From positions 9,425,450 through 9,489,449 of the forward strand of contig CM074187.1 in assembly GCA_037179385.1 (NCBI GenBank): a stretch of 64,000 nt of DNA. The letters run 5' to 3'. This stretch comes from Holothuria scabra (taxonomy: Eukaryota > Echinodermata > Holothuroidea > Aspidochirotida > Holothuriidae). Below the pieces are notes generated by a model. The model made no database searches, was not told where the DNA came from, and was given only the letters and a program-made list of their open reading frames with translations. The translations under genes were made by a program, and so were the position numbers. Positions 46,701-53,010 of this stretch are shown here, piece after piece (position 1 is the first letter of the stretch; each line of letters opens with the position of its first letter).

Positions 46701-48895
46701 AATGGTTAAAAGTTGAGGCTGTAAAGCCTTGACTAACCTTATCTTCAATCAAATCAATTTGCCCTAGCATTTAACATTTAAAATTAGACTCATAAAAATG
46801 GTTTCTTTGCATGGTCTTCTTTCTGTGGATCATAAAGTGAGGCAATATCTGCATGGTTTACATGCAGTAGGGAAAATGGGAAAAAGTCTGGAATTTTATT
46901 ATGGCATTGAAAATCCTTGAAATAAGTGTGTTTGGTCTGGAAAAGTTACCATATGATCATGAAATTTGAAAAACTAACACTTATGATAATTCTTTTAATG
47001 TGTCATATGTTTCCATGCTGGGTAAATGCTAAAAACAAAAAAAGACCCTGTGCTGTATGAAATTTTTGTCTTTCAGTTCTAAATATTTTCATTTTAGTCT
47101 TTAAAAACTCTGGAAAAAGTCTGGAATTTCAGTACCTCAAACGTGTGGGAACTCAGTGTCAGACCCAGACACAGCTGTGTATAAGCACAGTAGTTGCTTC
47201 CTTAATGTATTGTGTGACACTTATTTTGAAAATCCGTGCTTTGTTGCCTTTGACAGTTTCCACTTATTAATTGCATATGCACTGTGCAGTGTTTTTTATG
47301 TATACACATATTGTTTTTGTCATTTTCTTCTATCTCAAAGTGCTGTATTTGAAAGAAAATTAAACATCCCTGGGAAAAGTATTTGGTTCGATTTGTCTAC
47401 CAAAATCTGTTTTTTCTTTCTCTTACACATTTTTCAGGCTTTGAGGTCTCTAAAGGATACAATTGAAGAATGCTGGGATCATGATGCAGAAGCAAGGCTT
47501 ACAGCATTGTGTGTTGAGGAAAGAATTATTGAGTTGATGGTTCTGTGGGATAAACACAGGTCTCTTACTCCAACAATTAATCCTACCTCTCAAAACACAA
47601 CGGTCACCACAAACACAAACAGCACAACAGTCCCCAGGACAGTGGAAGAACTTGAACCATTCTTGAACAGAGAGAACAGAATTTTTGGGAACCAGGTGAA
47701 CATTGGGTCCAACCAAGAGATTTTGCCATATTCCACAGCTGATCCATCAAGACGATTTGATAGAGGAGGGAGCAGTGGGATGGAGAAAAATGAGCGCCAG
47801 AATTTGCTTTCTCCAGATACTGTCAGTACCAGTCTCTCATCTCCTTCAGAGCTAAACTTGATTGACTTTACCTGTGGCTCTCAAGCTGTTGATCCTAAGA
47901 ACATTCACCATTCTGATGATAGTATTGAGAGGTTTACCACAGATCTAAAATATGGCCCTGTAAACAAACCTCACTCAAATCAAGATGGTTTATCTCACCA
48001 GGAAGCTTCAAGTGTCAGTGAACCTACCATATCACCAAGTCAAGGACTTACAGTAAATGAAATGCCTCCCCCACTCAGTAGGGATCAGATGACAGACAAC
48101 CTATCCAGTGAAGGGCGGCGACGTCCCTGGCAGAAAGGATTTGACTCAACGTGTCATTTGCCCAAGAGTGATGTTAACAGACAGAGGCAACTGGCCAAAG
48201 CAGCTGAACAGAAACCACCATCCTATGAGCAGGTGACAGGAAGTGCAGCTATGCCAAGTGGTTCACAACAAGATAGTCCTTATGATTCTAATATCAACAA
48301 GAGGCCATCCAGTCTTCCTTTAACTCCAGATACCAATGCACAGAAGAAAAAAATGATGGCTGTATACATCCCTGATTGTGGTCCCTCAACTCGCGTGCAG
48401 ACAGGGATTGCCCACCTGGACACTTTGGACAACCCATGCCAGGCAACTCATGTGGCACCTGTTCATCAAAATGGTGTAGTCAGACCCACCGAAGGACACC
48501 AGGACAGAGCAAGGCCAGTATCATGGAATCTGGATGCCTCTGGTGAGAGTGACCAGTCAATGTCAGAAGAATCCAGCAGAAGTTCTCGTTCAAGTTCAGC
48601 AGAAGATATCAATAGATCTCTGCCAAAAGGGGAAAGGAGGAAGGGAACCCCTTACAGGATTCTGGACGATAAACTTTCTGTAAGCAAAGAGAATAACTGT
48701 AAAAAGGACAATGTTGAGATCAGACCAAAAGGTAGGAAGTCAAACTTAGAAGTTAGTATCTCAAATAATAATGTCAGTGATAGCGTGCCTGCAGCAGAGG
48801 GATTTGGTTTGATTCACAATGGTGCTATGGAGGGTCCTGTGGAAGGTAACAACAGAGTAGATGGCAAGCAAGAGTACCAGGTATCAATGGTCTAA
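10496..48895 (+). CDS. BMPR2: BMP type II receptor (BMPR2-like), seven exons, 5' incomplete
   Basis: Single-pass membrane serine/threonine kinase that binds BMP ligands and phosphorylates type I receptors (established for the family). Exons: 10496-10702, 20008-20202, 22851-23390, 36655-36815, 44735-44882, 45632-45768, 47438-48895. Every junction is AG/GT and the phases (1,1,1,0,1,0) join without a frame break: 2 nt completing a split codon, then 948 codons including the stop. Counting from the first whole codon: cysteine-rich ectodomain 1-135, transmembrane segment about 140-163, kinase about 194-490 (Lys221, HRD 322-324, DFG 342-344, APE 375-377), tail to 947. There is no GS box, as expected for a type II receptor. 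Human BMPR2 has 1038 residues, so only the signal-peptide exon and some tail length are missing. The long tail separates it from activin type II receptors. The exon carrying the start codon was not found and probably lies left of the window. Confidence 0.95.
11853..12003. mobile_element. ~150-bp palindromic MITE (GACCCTTTTCC ends)
   Basis: Starts GACCCTTTTCCAAACAGCAA and ends TTGCTATTCGGAAAAGGGTC. The arms are inverted over about 45 bp and include GGATTGTGGGAT and its partner ATCCCATAATC. Related copies: 37220-37338, 41935-42066 and 53011-53150. Confidence 0.75.
12140..12305. repeat. Fragment of the ~300-bp TTAA MITE
   Basis: CAAAAATTCTCAGTTGGCAC, CTCTTTGATTGACAAC and TTTTACACAGCATGGACTGT match the left half of the family. 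The right half is absent. Confidence 0.55.
15112..15305. repeat. Diverged copy of the ~300-bp TTAA MITE
   Basis: CAATCCTCCTAACCTACAGT, CACTCCCACAATTGTTTGAA and CATCCAGACATGATCTTAGT match the family in reverse, followed by GCTCAAAGAACTGTGCCAAT. The middle section is deleted. Confidence 0.55.
16305..16555. mobile_element. piggyBac-like MITE, copy 1
   Basis: 251 bp flanked by TTAA (16301-16304, 16556-16559). Inverted ends CCCTTTACCGTTGT and ACAACGGTAAAGGG. TTAA plus CCC-initial ends fit piggyBac. A hairpin GGGTCCTTTTGGACCC follows the left end. CpG-rich relative to surroundings. No transposase. Confidence 0.85.
16659..16910. mobile_element. piggyBac-like MITE, copy 2
   Basis: 252 bp flanked by TTAA (16655-16658, 16911-16914); closely similar to copy 1 in the same orientation, 103 bp downstream. 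Its terminal repeats are slightly less perfect (CCCTTTACCATTGT versus the complement of ACAATAGTAAAGGG). Confidence 0.85.
17025..17222 (+). mobile_element. tRNA-derived SINE copy
   Basis: Remnant B-box region GGCCTGGGTTTTATTCCCAG, then TCATACCAAAGACTAAAAAT, GTGCTCCGCAAAAGCAATGG, AGTGAGCCACAACTGGAAAA and a tail ending GTAAAACTTCATCTTACTAA. The A-box half is degraded. Confidence 0.7.
17533..17832. mobile_element. ~300-bp TTAA MITE, intact copy
   Basis: 300 bp between TTAA 17529-17532 and 17833-17836. Starts AGGTGTATTTTCATCATCCC and ends AATGACTGCCT. Its interior aligns with 9603-9899 along its whole length. Confidence 0.85.
18085..18489. mobile_element. TA-flanked MITE with long inverted ends and GGATC repeats
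   Basis: The ends are inverted over more than 50 bp: GCCGTGTTCCCATTTGATCC at 18085 and GGATCAAATGGGAACACGGC ending 18489, flanked by TA (18083-18084, 18490-18491). GATCnACC-type motifs (GTAGATCA, GATCCACC) recur throughout. 405 bp, no coding capacity. Confidence 0.85.
19293..19816. repeat. Diverged fold-back element (possible MITE)
   Basis: The left portion TAGGGGTATTCTTCTTAAG with TCTCAAGATATGAGC and the right portion GATATCTCAAGG with TTATAATTCCCCTTTAA are roughly inverted. Only the right flank is TTAA. Confidence 0.35.
20008..20202 (+). CDS. BMPR2: BMPR2 exon 3: C-terminal half of ectodomain and juxtamembrane stalk
   Basis: Acceptor TTTTCAG ends at 20007; donor CCAG/GTAGGTTG begins at 20203. 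Read in phase 1 it gives [16 protein letters not shown], continues to [18 protein letters not shown], then a proline-rich stalk ([14 protein letters not shown]). The FCCC..DYCNVN block is the conserved end of the activin-receptor domain (FCCCSTDLCNVNF in vertebrate BMPR2), which settles the family. Sequons NCS, NKT and NVT are present. The frame stays open for 110 nt past the donor (see findings). Confidence 0.95.
20203..22850 (+). other. BMPR2: BMPR2 intron 3
   Basis: A 2.6-kb phase-1 intron. It holds the splice-donor-like repeat core in reverse at 20466-20499 and a longer copy at 22086-22455, whose GC- and CpG-rich interior stands out from the AT-rich intron. The first 110 bases keep the exon 3 frame open. 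The rest shows nothing recognisable. Confidence 0.85.
22086..22455 (-). repeat. Splice-donor-like repeat family, CpG-rich copy
   Basis: Read on the minus strand it ends with ATGCAATTTAGATGTAGC, then GAGGGGTAAGTATATGTC, a consensus 5' splice-site sequence. Upstream on that strand is a basic reading frame (Lys/Arg/Asn-rich, containing MKRHLA before its stop). Related copies: 20466-20499, 33616-33650 (other strand), 35892-36302 and 44187-44403. Its origin is unknown; it could be a 5'-truncated retroelement 3' end. Confidence 0.5.
22851..23390 (+). CDS. BMPR2: BMPR2 exon 4: transmembrane helix and kinase N-lobe to helix E
   Basis: Acceptor TTTTCTTCCAG ends at 22850; donor GATG/GTAGGTAG begins at 23391; both phases are 1. 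It encodes 180 residues: a hydrophobic segment ([20 protein letters not shown]), basic stop-transfer residues CRVCFRK, a juxtamembrane linker, then the kinase start [18 protein letters not shown] and the VAVKIF strand with the ATP-binding lysine. [14 protein letters not shown] and the hinge region [18 protein letters not shown] follow. The third glycine of the nucleotide loop is cysteine. In vertebrates this stretch is divided among several exons, so this single 540-bp exon means intron loss here or intron gain there. The reading frame extends leftward into the intron, but the splice site and homology fix the start. Confidence 0.96.
23931..24670. mobile_element. 740-bp TTAA fold-back element with ~220-bp inverted arms
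   Basis: Flanked by TTAA (23927-23930, 24671-24674). The left arm AGTGCACCTCAAGTCAAA... pairs with the right arm ...TTTGACTTGAGGTACACTT over about 220 bp, including GAGATATGAAATGTTGAAGT against its complement near 24550. A second element sits in the loop. A related half-copy lies at about 63730-64000. Confidence 0.8.
24190..24374. mobile_element. 185-bp hAT-like MITE nested in the fold-back loop
   Basis: Ends CAGAGCTGCCAA and TTGGCAGTTCT(G); flanks GGGTGATG at 24182-24189 and 24375-24382. Inside, TCTTCCTGAT or a close variant occurs five times in direct orientation. Confidence 0.75.
24724..24975. mobile_element. ~250-bp TTAA MITE (AGGGAAAA ends)
   Basis: TTAA at 24720-24723 and 24976-24979; ends AGGGAAAAAGCAGTC and CTGTACTTTCCCT. 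Resembles 32492-32745 in ends and length. Confidence 0.65.
28086..28330 (-). mobile_element. tRNA-derived SINE copy, diverged
   Basis: Reverse orientation: GTTTTCCCTACTCCATTGCT, AGAACATCACACACAATGGC and AAGTCTTTGGTATGACAAGA match the body; the tRNA-like head is at about 28280-28330. Confidence 0.6.
29970..30255. mobile_element. ~290-bp TTAA MITE inserted in the outer copy
   Basis: 286 bp between TTAA 29966-29969 and 30256-30259. Starts AGGCTCAGTTCTGTCACACC and ends GGGGTGAGAGGTTTGGCCCT. The target CTTAAGCCCCTCC is the family's own internal TTAA. Confidence 0.8.
30487..32163. mobile_element. hAT-like element, 1677 bp, with GACTCGAGTC subterminal arrays
   Basis: Ends CAGTGTTGTAAT...ATTACAACACTG, the CAGnGnTG pattern of hAT termini, with 8-bp duplication GTTTGGGG (30479-30486, 32164-32171). 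About 240 bp at the left end and 310 bp at the right carry many ACTCGAGTCA/TGACTTGAGTC palindromic units. The interior has no transposase; short frames at 30696-30947 and 31538-31867 are not recognisable. A smaller inverted-end element lies inside at about 31589-31751. Confidence 0.88.
31589..31751. mobile_element. Small element with CATAGGCGTACGAGG ends, nested in the hAT-like element
   Basis: Left CCATAGGCGTACGAGGTGGA and right CCCTTGTATGCCTATG are imperfect inverted complements, with GGGCAAAACATG-type repeats and GCAGGGGGCA/TGCCCCTGC motifs inside. Target duplication unclear. Confidence 0.5.
32492..32745. mobile_element. ~250-bp TTAA MITE (AGGGCAGG / GCTCTTTACCT ends)
   Basis: TTAA at 32488-32491 and 32746-32749; ends AGGGCAGGAGCAGTCATCCC and GGGGGACTGCTCTTTACCT. 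A related, more degraded sequence starts near 41188, and another runs from about 58270 to 58613. Confidence 0.65.
34971..35267. mobile_element. ~300-bp TTAA MITE, intact copy
   Basis: 297 bp between TTAA 34967-34970 and 35268-35271. Starts AAGACCAAACCTCTCACCCC and ends TTTGGGGTGAGAGAACAGGG plus CCT. This is one of the cleanest copies for defining the family; its internal site reads GGACTTTAGTAAG. Confidence 0.85.
35892..36302 (-). repeat. Splice-donor-like repeat family, long copy
   Basis: On the minus strand it ends ATGCAATTTTGAATGTTGCA then AGGGAGAAGTATATGTCTGC. About 190 bp upstream a reading frame (36302 down to 36120) closes with a basic stretch [12 protein letters not shown] and a stop. 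Same arrangement as 22086-22455 and 44187-44403: basic C-terminal frame, short AT-rich spacer, conserved end. Confidence 0.45.
36338..36590. mobile_element. ~255-bp MITE (GACGAATCC ends), copy 1
   Basis: TACACGAATCCAGACAGATT at the left and AATCGGATTCGTCTATAC at the right are inverted. The interior (ATGGATGGTTGTACACTGAA, AATGGCTGCCTACAGTCACT) aligns with 52381-52641. A TA target is likely. Confidence 0.65.
36655..36815 (+). CDS. BMPR2: BMPR2 exon 5: catalytic loop and DFG
   Basis: Acceptor CATGATTTAG ends at 36654; donor GAT/GTAAGG begins at 36816. Phase 1 in, phase 0 out, 54 residues. It holds the catalytic loop HRDINTRN, with Asn in place of the Lys found in most kinases as in vertebrate BMPR2 (HRDLNSRN), and the magnesium-binding DFG in [10 protein letters not shown]. 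It ends in the activation segment just before [10 protein letters not shown]. All residues needed for catalysis are present. Confidence 0.95.
37220..37338. repeat. Fragment of the ~150-bp palindromic MITE
   Basis: GTGTGGGCCATTTTTGGCCA, ATGACATTCACAAAAACAAT and ATCCTTTGTAATTAGTATAA match the middle and right arm of the 11853-12003 family; the left arm is missing. Confidence 0.5.
37340..37447. mobile_element. 108-bp near-palindromic MITE with 3-bp duplication
   Basis: Inverted arms of about 40 bp (ACAAAGAGTTACGCACAATC against GATCGTGCGTAACTCTTTGT), flanked by CTG at 37337-37339 and 37448-37450. A 3-bp duplication suggests PIF/Harbinger. The RNA would fold into one long hairpin. Confidence 0.75.
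38908..39279. mobile_element. 372-bp inverted-end MITE carrying paired AAGATGGC motifs
   Basis: CATGGAC at 38908 followed by ACATGGACAGAGCAT, mirrored by ATGCTCTGTCCATGT and GTCCATG ending 39279. A second inverted pair, GCGCACCAAGATGGC (38987-39001) and its exact complement (39186-39200), lies inside. CpG-rich. No obvious target duplication. Confidence 0.65.
39355..39535 (+). repeat. Minisatellite, ~26-bp AAGGATTTAGAAGAAATACT units
   Basis: About six imperfect direct copies of a purine-rich unit (GGATTTAGGAGAAATACTAT, then ...GAAGGAATACTGTTTCAA, GGATTTAGATGAAATATTAT). Confidence 0.75.
40060..40195 (-). mobile_element. SINE 3' fragment
   Basis: Reverse orientation: GTTAGTAGGTAAATGGAATT, CTAGTTTCTAACCAATTGGG and CTTTTTTCTAGTTGTTGCTC match the 3' tail and late body only; it has lost its 5' half, which retroposon truncation would explain. 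Confidence 0.55.
40480..40650 (-). mobile_element. tRNA-derived SINE copy lacking the head
   Basis: Reverse orientation: GTTTTATGGCCCAGCTTCAA, TGTGTGGCTCACTGGCTTGT and GGGCAGTAGGTTCCATTTTA match the body and tail. Confidence 0.65.
41423..41533 (+). repeat. Tandem repeat, 43-bp unit, each with a small hairpin
   Basis: Two full units and part of a third start at 41423, 41466 and 41509. Each begins ATGGTTTCACTGCAAAACCA, in which ATGGTTT and AAACCAT pair around a 7-nt loop, and ends TTCATACGT. Confidence 0.8.
41935..42066. repeat. Diverged copy of the ~150-bp palindromic MITE
   Basis: ATTTTTGGCCACATTGATGT, AATGACACTGACAAAAATGA and CCACAGTTCTTTGTAGTTGC match the family; the right end GTTGGAAAATGGTC is kept, the left arm is eroded. 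Confidence 0.55.
43484..43764. mobile_element. ~280-bp TTAA MITE, diverged copy
   Basis: Reverse orientation. Starts AGGCCTAATCCACTCACCTG; CATCCTCATCCAGACACAAT and CAATCAAAGAGCTGCACCAA inside; ends near GTTTAAGGTGAGAGTTGCCT. The flanking TTAA sites are mutated. Confidence 0.7.
44060..44585. mobile_element. ~300-bp TTAA MITE interrupted by another repeat
   Basis: TTAA at 44056-44059 and 44586-44589. Left AGGAAGTGTACTCTCACCCC, right GTGTGAGAGGATTAGGCCT. About 215 bp of the splice-donor-like repeat family (44187-44403) sits in the middle. Confidence 0.75.
44187..44403 (-). repeat. Splice-donor-like repeat family, copy nested in a MITE
   Basis: On the minus strand: a basic frame ending [11 protein letters not shown] and stop at about 44261, a short spacer, then ATGCAATTTAGATGTAGCAA and GAGGTAAGCATATGTCC. 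Its presence inside a MITE shows that the family has been mobile. Confidence 0.55.
44735..44882 (+). CDS. BMPR2: BMPR2 exon 6: activation segment, APE motif, helix F
   Basis: Acceptor TTCGACAG ends at 44734; donor CCAG/GTAATG begins at 44883. It encodes [20 protein letters not shown] and then [27 protein letters not shown]. This is almost identical in pattern to the vertebrate receptor, including the NLRDCExALKQVD insert typical of TGF-beta family kinases and the invariant Asp of helix F (VDIYSLG). Confidence 0.95.
44883..45631 (+). other. BMPR2: BMPR2 intron 6
   Basis: 749 bp, phase 1. I see no repeat or other feature in it. Confidence 0.85.
45632..45768 (+). CDS. BMPR2: BMPR2 exon 7: kinase C-lobe helix G region
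   Basis: Acceptor CTCCTAATAG ends at 45631; donor CACATG/GTGAGA begins at 45769. Phase 1 in, phase 0 out. It encodes [20 protein letters not shown], then [20 protein letters not shown] and WKDNHM. PF..EVG.HP and the MQVLV..RGRPAFP.W pattern are hallmarks of TGF-beta receptor kinases. Confidence 0.94.
45866..46045 (+). mobile_element. tRNA-derived SINE copy
   Basis: The head GGTCAAGTGGTTAGAGCATT resembles a Pol III A box in a tRNA-like sequence. The body GCAAAAGCAATGGAGTAGGA and AAGCCAGTGAGCAAGAACTG follows, with the tail ending GTAAAACCTCCTCTTACTAA. The early body is partly deleted. Confidence 0.7.
46190..46442 (-). mobile_element. tRNA-derived SINE copy with a tRNA-Glu-like head
   Basis: On the minus strand the head reads TGGTTGGTCTAATGGTAAGA, then GCGCCTCTCACGCGG and CCCGGGTTCTATTCCC. 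These are recognisable A and B boxes and a CTCTCAC anticodon-loop sequence close to tRNA-Glu. The body and tail are shared with the other copies. Confidence 0.75.
46490..46735 (+). mobile_element. tRNA-derived SINE copy
   Basis: Head TTTGGTCAAGTGGTAGCACA, B-box region GGGCTCAATACCCGGG, then TCATACCAAAGATTTAGAAA, GTGATGCTCCACATACATAC and AGTGCCCCACAACTAGAAAA. Confidence 0.7.
47438..48895 (+). CDS. BMPR2: BMPR2 exon 8: end of kinase, complete cytoplasmic tail and stop codon
   Basis: Acceptor CACATTTTTCAG ends at 47437; TAA is at 48893-48895; 485 residues. It opens [20 protein letters not shown], containing the invariant Arg of the kinase C-lobe, and closes the kinase with [20 protein letters not shown]. 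The ~450-residue tail is Ser/Thr/Pro-rich and probably disordered. Blocks shared with vertebrate BMPR2 tails are [31 protein letters not shown] (48299-48322), ARPVSWNLD (48509-48535) and a basic GTPYRILDD region. A PPSY motif lies at 48215-48226. The frame is open 282 nt upstream to an ATG at 47156, but that part is intron. In vertebrates the tail sits on separate exons from the kinase end. Confidence 0.95.
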   Translation, partial: ALRSLKDTIEECWDHDAEARLTALCVEERIIELMVLWDKHRSLTPTINPTSQNTTVTTNTNSTTVPRTVEELEPFLNRENRIFGNQVNIGSNQEILPYSTADPSRRFDRGGSSGMEKNERQNLLSPDTVSTSLSSPSELNLIDFTCGSQAVDPKNIHHSDDSIERFTTDLKYGPVNKPHSNQDGLSHQEASSVSEPTISPSQGLTVNEMPPPLSRDQMTDNLSSEGRRRPWQKGFDSTCHLPKSDVNRQRQLAKAAEQKPPSYEQVTGSAAMPSGSQQDSPYDSNINKRPSSLPLTPDTNAQKKKMMAVYIPDCGPSTRVQTGIAHLDTLDNPCQATHVAPVHQNGVVRPTEGHQDRARPVSWNLDASGESDQSMSEESSRSSRSSSAEDINRSLPKGERRKGTPYRILDDKLSVSKENNCKKDNVEIRPKGRKSNLEVSISNNNVSDSVPAAEGFGLIHNGAMEGPVEGNNRVDGKQEYQVSMV

Positions 48896-49391
48896 GTGGC
48901 CACTATTTTCAAGACTTGAGAAAAATGATCCATTTCACTTATGTTGATAACAGTTAAGGCTGCAAATGATGGAGTATCTCAAAGCAGGATATTGATGTAT
49001 GGATCAGTATCTCTACCAAAAAAGCAGTTTAATGTTATTGGAGGCACAGTGTGGTGAGACAAAATAAGTTCTGCTTAATACTCAAAACCAGAAAATTCTT
49101 TCTTTGTGAGGTCTGGTTGAAATTTGTCCACGTTATATCACTGGAATGAAGATGCACCTGTTTGCTGCTTTTTTACACCAAGTTTTGGAAAGATGAACTC
49201 AAAGAGAACAATATAACTTTTTTCTGGAGAAAGATATTGCGAGTGTCTAATCTGTAAATAGCATTTTTCAAGCATGTGACATTTGGTTCAAACTTATTTG
49301 ATGCAGCGAATTTGGTGAAATGTCAGATCTACGCAGTACTTCTGAGACAAGATGGCTTGACAAGATTTTACCTCTTTCTTCTTTTTTTTTT

Positions 49392-49397
49392 AATAAA
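49392..49397 (+). promoter_or_regulatory. Candidate BMPR2 polyadenylation signal AATAAA (first of several)
   Basis: First canonical hexamer after the stop codon, about 500 nt downstream. Others in the same orientation are at 50797-50802, 51086-51091 and 57658-57663. Which is used is unknown. Confidence 0.35.
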
Positions 49398-52380
49398 ATG
49401 TTGCTAATTTGGCATATTTTGGACAAAAATCTCCAGATTTCTTTTGAACACCAATGTTCAGAAATTCCTTATTTATCACCTCATTATAATTTGCTGGTAA
49501 CCTTGTATAACTTTTGTCTGTGTTACCTCTACAAGCCATACCTCAAAACAAGTTTTCCTGCCGAAGGTAGTTTTTGATAGGTTGGGTGTGTACTTACTAG
49601 TGAACAGGATACTAAAAGGGACCTGAGGACAGTAGTTACAGTTGCACCACTTAAATGAACAAATTCTCAAAATGTATTTAATATCCTTCAAGATATAATT
49701 CTTTAGCATTTTATCGCAATATCCATTAGTTTGTTTTGTATTTCAAAAACCTTTTAGTTTGCATTACATGGTGTCAAGGCAAAGCTGTTTAGTTTGGCAG
49801 AATGGTGGACACTGTTGAGAGGGTTGTGGAGGGGGTAGGGTAATTGTGAGTTTGTGTAAAAGCGGAGTGGTTGGTAGCAACCAAGCTGGTAGACAGTAGT
49901 TTCAGTTGTCCCTCGCCCCTCAACTGTGTGGAACTGCACCAGAAAGGATTCCATAGTAAAACCACACCTCCATCCAACAAAAAGATGGGAGGAGACTAAG
50001 ACTGTAAAAATATGGCATTAGGGCTTGGTCAATACAAGTATTGCATTGCTGTGGACTCTCTTTAATCAGTTATGTACAACAGGTAATGCATGCCGAATGA
50101 AAAATACATGGGTCCATGAATGGCAGCACATAAGTCTTTGTCAGAGGCTGATGGTACTGTACCTTTCCTTTTCGGATATTTTTCAAGATAACAACTGAAA
50201 ATGGGAGAATGGGATTGGCACGGCTGGAAAAGTGTTTATTGTTTATTTCCCAAGAAGAGAGCCACATTTTTCATAATTCTTCTGTATTTTTCGTGCACTT
50301 GAGAAAGGAAAATTTTCCTGCAATGCCAAAACCTCCTTCCACATGCCCAAATTTTTCAGGAAGGAGCTTGCCAGCTTCCCAACTGATGGTGTTTTGGGAA
50401 GTTGAAGGGATCCTGAAAATTTACTCTGGGGAAGGGGGAGGAATAGGGTTAAATGTCATAATTATATGAACATAATTGTATTTTTCTCTACATCATAAAA
50501 AAAAGTCCACAAAAAGAGTATATTTTCACCTAACTAAATCACTATCAGAGGGGTGACTTCATACTTTAAATGACTTACATGAGCGAATGTTTCTGATTGG
50601 ACTTTATGGGGTATTTACACTAACACACCCTATGCTGGTCATTTAATGTACTGTACAGACAGGGTAATATCTTAGTATTCATGAAATAGGCTAATTTTGA
50701 GATAGCTTTTAAATGTAATGATTTTTGTTTTTAATGTACACAGTTATTCTGTGTTTTTAGAAGTATAATCACTTTTATACAAGACGGAAATAGTGGAATA
50801 AACTATTAATGATCCTGTGTTAATTGTTAATAATTTATTAGACAGCACCATCAAGGAGGTGGTTCTCCCTGTAGAACCCGTTTTGGCACCACAAATTGAA
50901 GCTATCGAAGCACACACTTTTTTCTCCCATCGTAAGACAAAGAAGGTTGTAGAACTGCCTTGATTCAGTGAAAGATTTACGGTTAAATCAAAATTTTGTA
51001 CATACATAATGGCCTGAAATTCTGGTGAAAAGTTTTGATAATCCCAGCCTCCCTCCGATGTTGAGTGAAATTTTCCTGTAAGTGGAATAAATTTGACTTT
51101 TTTTGTAACAATTATCTACATTTTGTATAAACTCTTATGGTAAATGTACTGTGGTATTGAAATGGTAAATGTGCTTTACACATACAGTGTTAAAGCAGTC
51201 TTGAATTATTGTTTTGCCCAAGTTTTACTGCCACAATTAAAAATGTCTGGTATTCCTTAAAAAGAACAAATTTTATCATTTTTATTTTAAACATTTCTGC
51301 AGAAGTTATTCTTTGGGCTGATGATAGTTTCTTTACAAGAATTCTATCGAATTATCAACCATTATTTTGTCATGGTAATGAAATTGGAGTGAAACAATTG
51401 TTAAGATTTGTATTGCAACATTGAATACATGAATACAAGTGATAAGCCTCCAGGGGTGTTAGGTAATCCTTACTTGGAGCAGATTTGGATTAGGCCTTGG
51501 TATAAGGAAAGTTTAAGACCTAAATCTGGTGGTGATATAATCAGTACAGGTGTGATTTTAAAGTTGAAGAAAAAGGAAAAACAACATGACATAGAAATTG
51601 GGTCTAACATTCACTGTAAAGACAGTCCACCATCTGGACATGTTTAGGTACATGTAGACAACCTGATGAACTTAAGTAATTTTATGCATAAATGAGGAAT
51701 TTGTAATAATTCTCACTTCTCAAATACGATGCTGATTTTTGAATGTCATAAATTAGGTGTTACTTAGTCTTTTAGATTACAGGGAAACCAAAAAGTTACT
51801 TCATTTCTTGAGACTTCTGTTGTGTAGTCATCTGTCTGGCTGTCTCTAGAGGTAATGAAATTGCACTTGGAATGCCATCAACTATCTTGATGGGAGCAAC
51901 AGTTGTGGTGTCAATGGCCCCCTGAGGTTACTATAAAACAATATTAAAGGCTTTGAGTTCAATCAATGTGTCTTACTTAATAACCACCTGTGCTCTATGC
52001 TGATGTTTATTTTACAAGAGGAGTTGCATCAAGCTCCTACTCATCTATACATCTAGGAATTGCCACTTTTTTTACGTTGTGTAACCATTCAGAAATGATA
52101 TTGATATGGGGTAAGGTCGTACACCCCAAAGTGTCCAGGTGCTGCCAACAGTTTTGAAGCCCAGGTTAGTTACTCTCATTTCTTGAATGGTTAATAGAAG
52201 GACACACTTCTAGCAGCTCTCTCTTTAGCAGAGTTGCTCCATTTTCTGAGCTTAATATCTAATAAAAACCAGAACATTCTGATTTCAGACTTTTGAATGT
52301 TACAACCACTTACTATATGGATGAACGTAGCACACTGCACTAACATCCTATGCATAGATTGTCTACCATACATGTGAGTA

Positions 52381-52641
52381 TAGACGAATCCGGATAGCAG
52401 GTGATGGTTTGATTTCAGTTGGCCATAATTGGAGTCTATCACCTTTTAATCTTTCAATTTCCTTTGCTTACCTGGATCATGGATGGATGCACACCAAATT
52501 GTATCTTGATTCCATTGATATCACTGAATTTGATGGATTGAAATTCATGTAGACAATAAATAAAGAAAATTTAAGGCTGATGGACCCCACTAATGGCTGC
52601 CAACAGTCACTAAATACAAGGGCTGATTGGATTTATCTGTA
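52381..52641. mobile_element. ~260-bp MITE (GACGAATCC ends), copy 2
   Basis: TAGACGAATCCGGATAGCAG at the left and GATTGGATTTATCTGTA at the right are inverted; the interior aligns with 36338-36590 (ATGGATGGATGCACACCAAA, AATGGCTGCCAACAGTCACT). Confidence 0.65.
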
Positions 52642-53010
52642 GGCTTTTGGTTGCCTGCTACAGTATGGTGCGTGAATTTTTGACTTGCTCAAGTAATAAA
52701 AATCAACAGATTTTGTGGTAGTCAAAATCAAGAGACCTTGCAAGAAACTAAAGTAATGCAAAGGAAGGTAAAAATTGAAGGTCAAATTTTGTTTAGACTG
52801 TTATGGAGTTGTCCTCAAGTCAAACAAATTAAAGCTTTAACAGTGGCCATCTTGGTACCTCTTTTTTCAGTTTGCTTGGTGGCAACCACTCAGGTCACAC
52901 CATCCTCTGTCAATATAAAGGAAGTCACGCAACAATACCAATCTAGTATTGACTAAAAAATCACGAAGCAAAACCTTGGGTAAAATGACATCAAGCTTTG
53001 CCTGCATGCA

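Larger units (their letters stand above)
45769..47437 (+). other. BMPR2: BMPR2 intron 7
   Basis: A 1.67-kb phase-0 intron with three SINE copies in alternating orientation (45866-46045, 46190-46442, 46490-46735). 46860-47150 contains repeated GGAAAAAGTCTGGAATTT-type sequence, also seen at 34430-34530, probably another old repeat. The last 282 nt are open in the exon 8 frame. Confidence 0.85.

Noticed and set aside
47156..47437. In-frame open extension upstream of exon 8
   Set aside because: It lies before a strong acceptor, is hydrophobic and unlike any BMPR2, and exon 7 joins exon 8 in frame at 47438.
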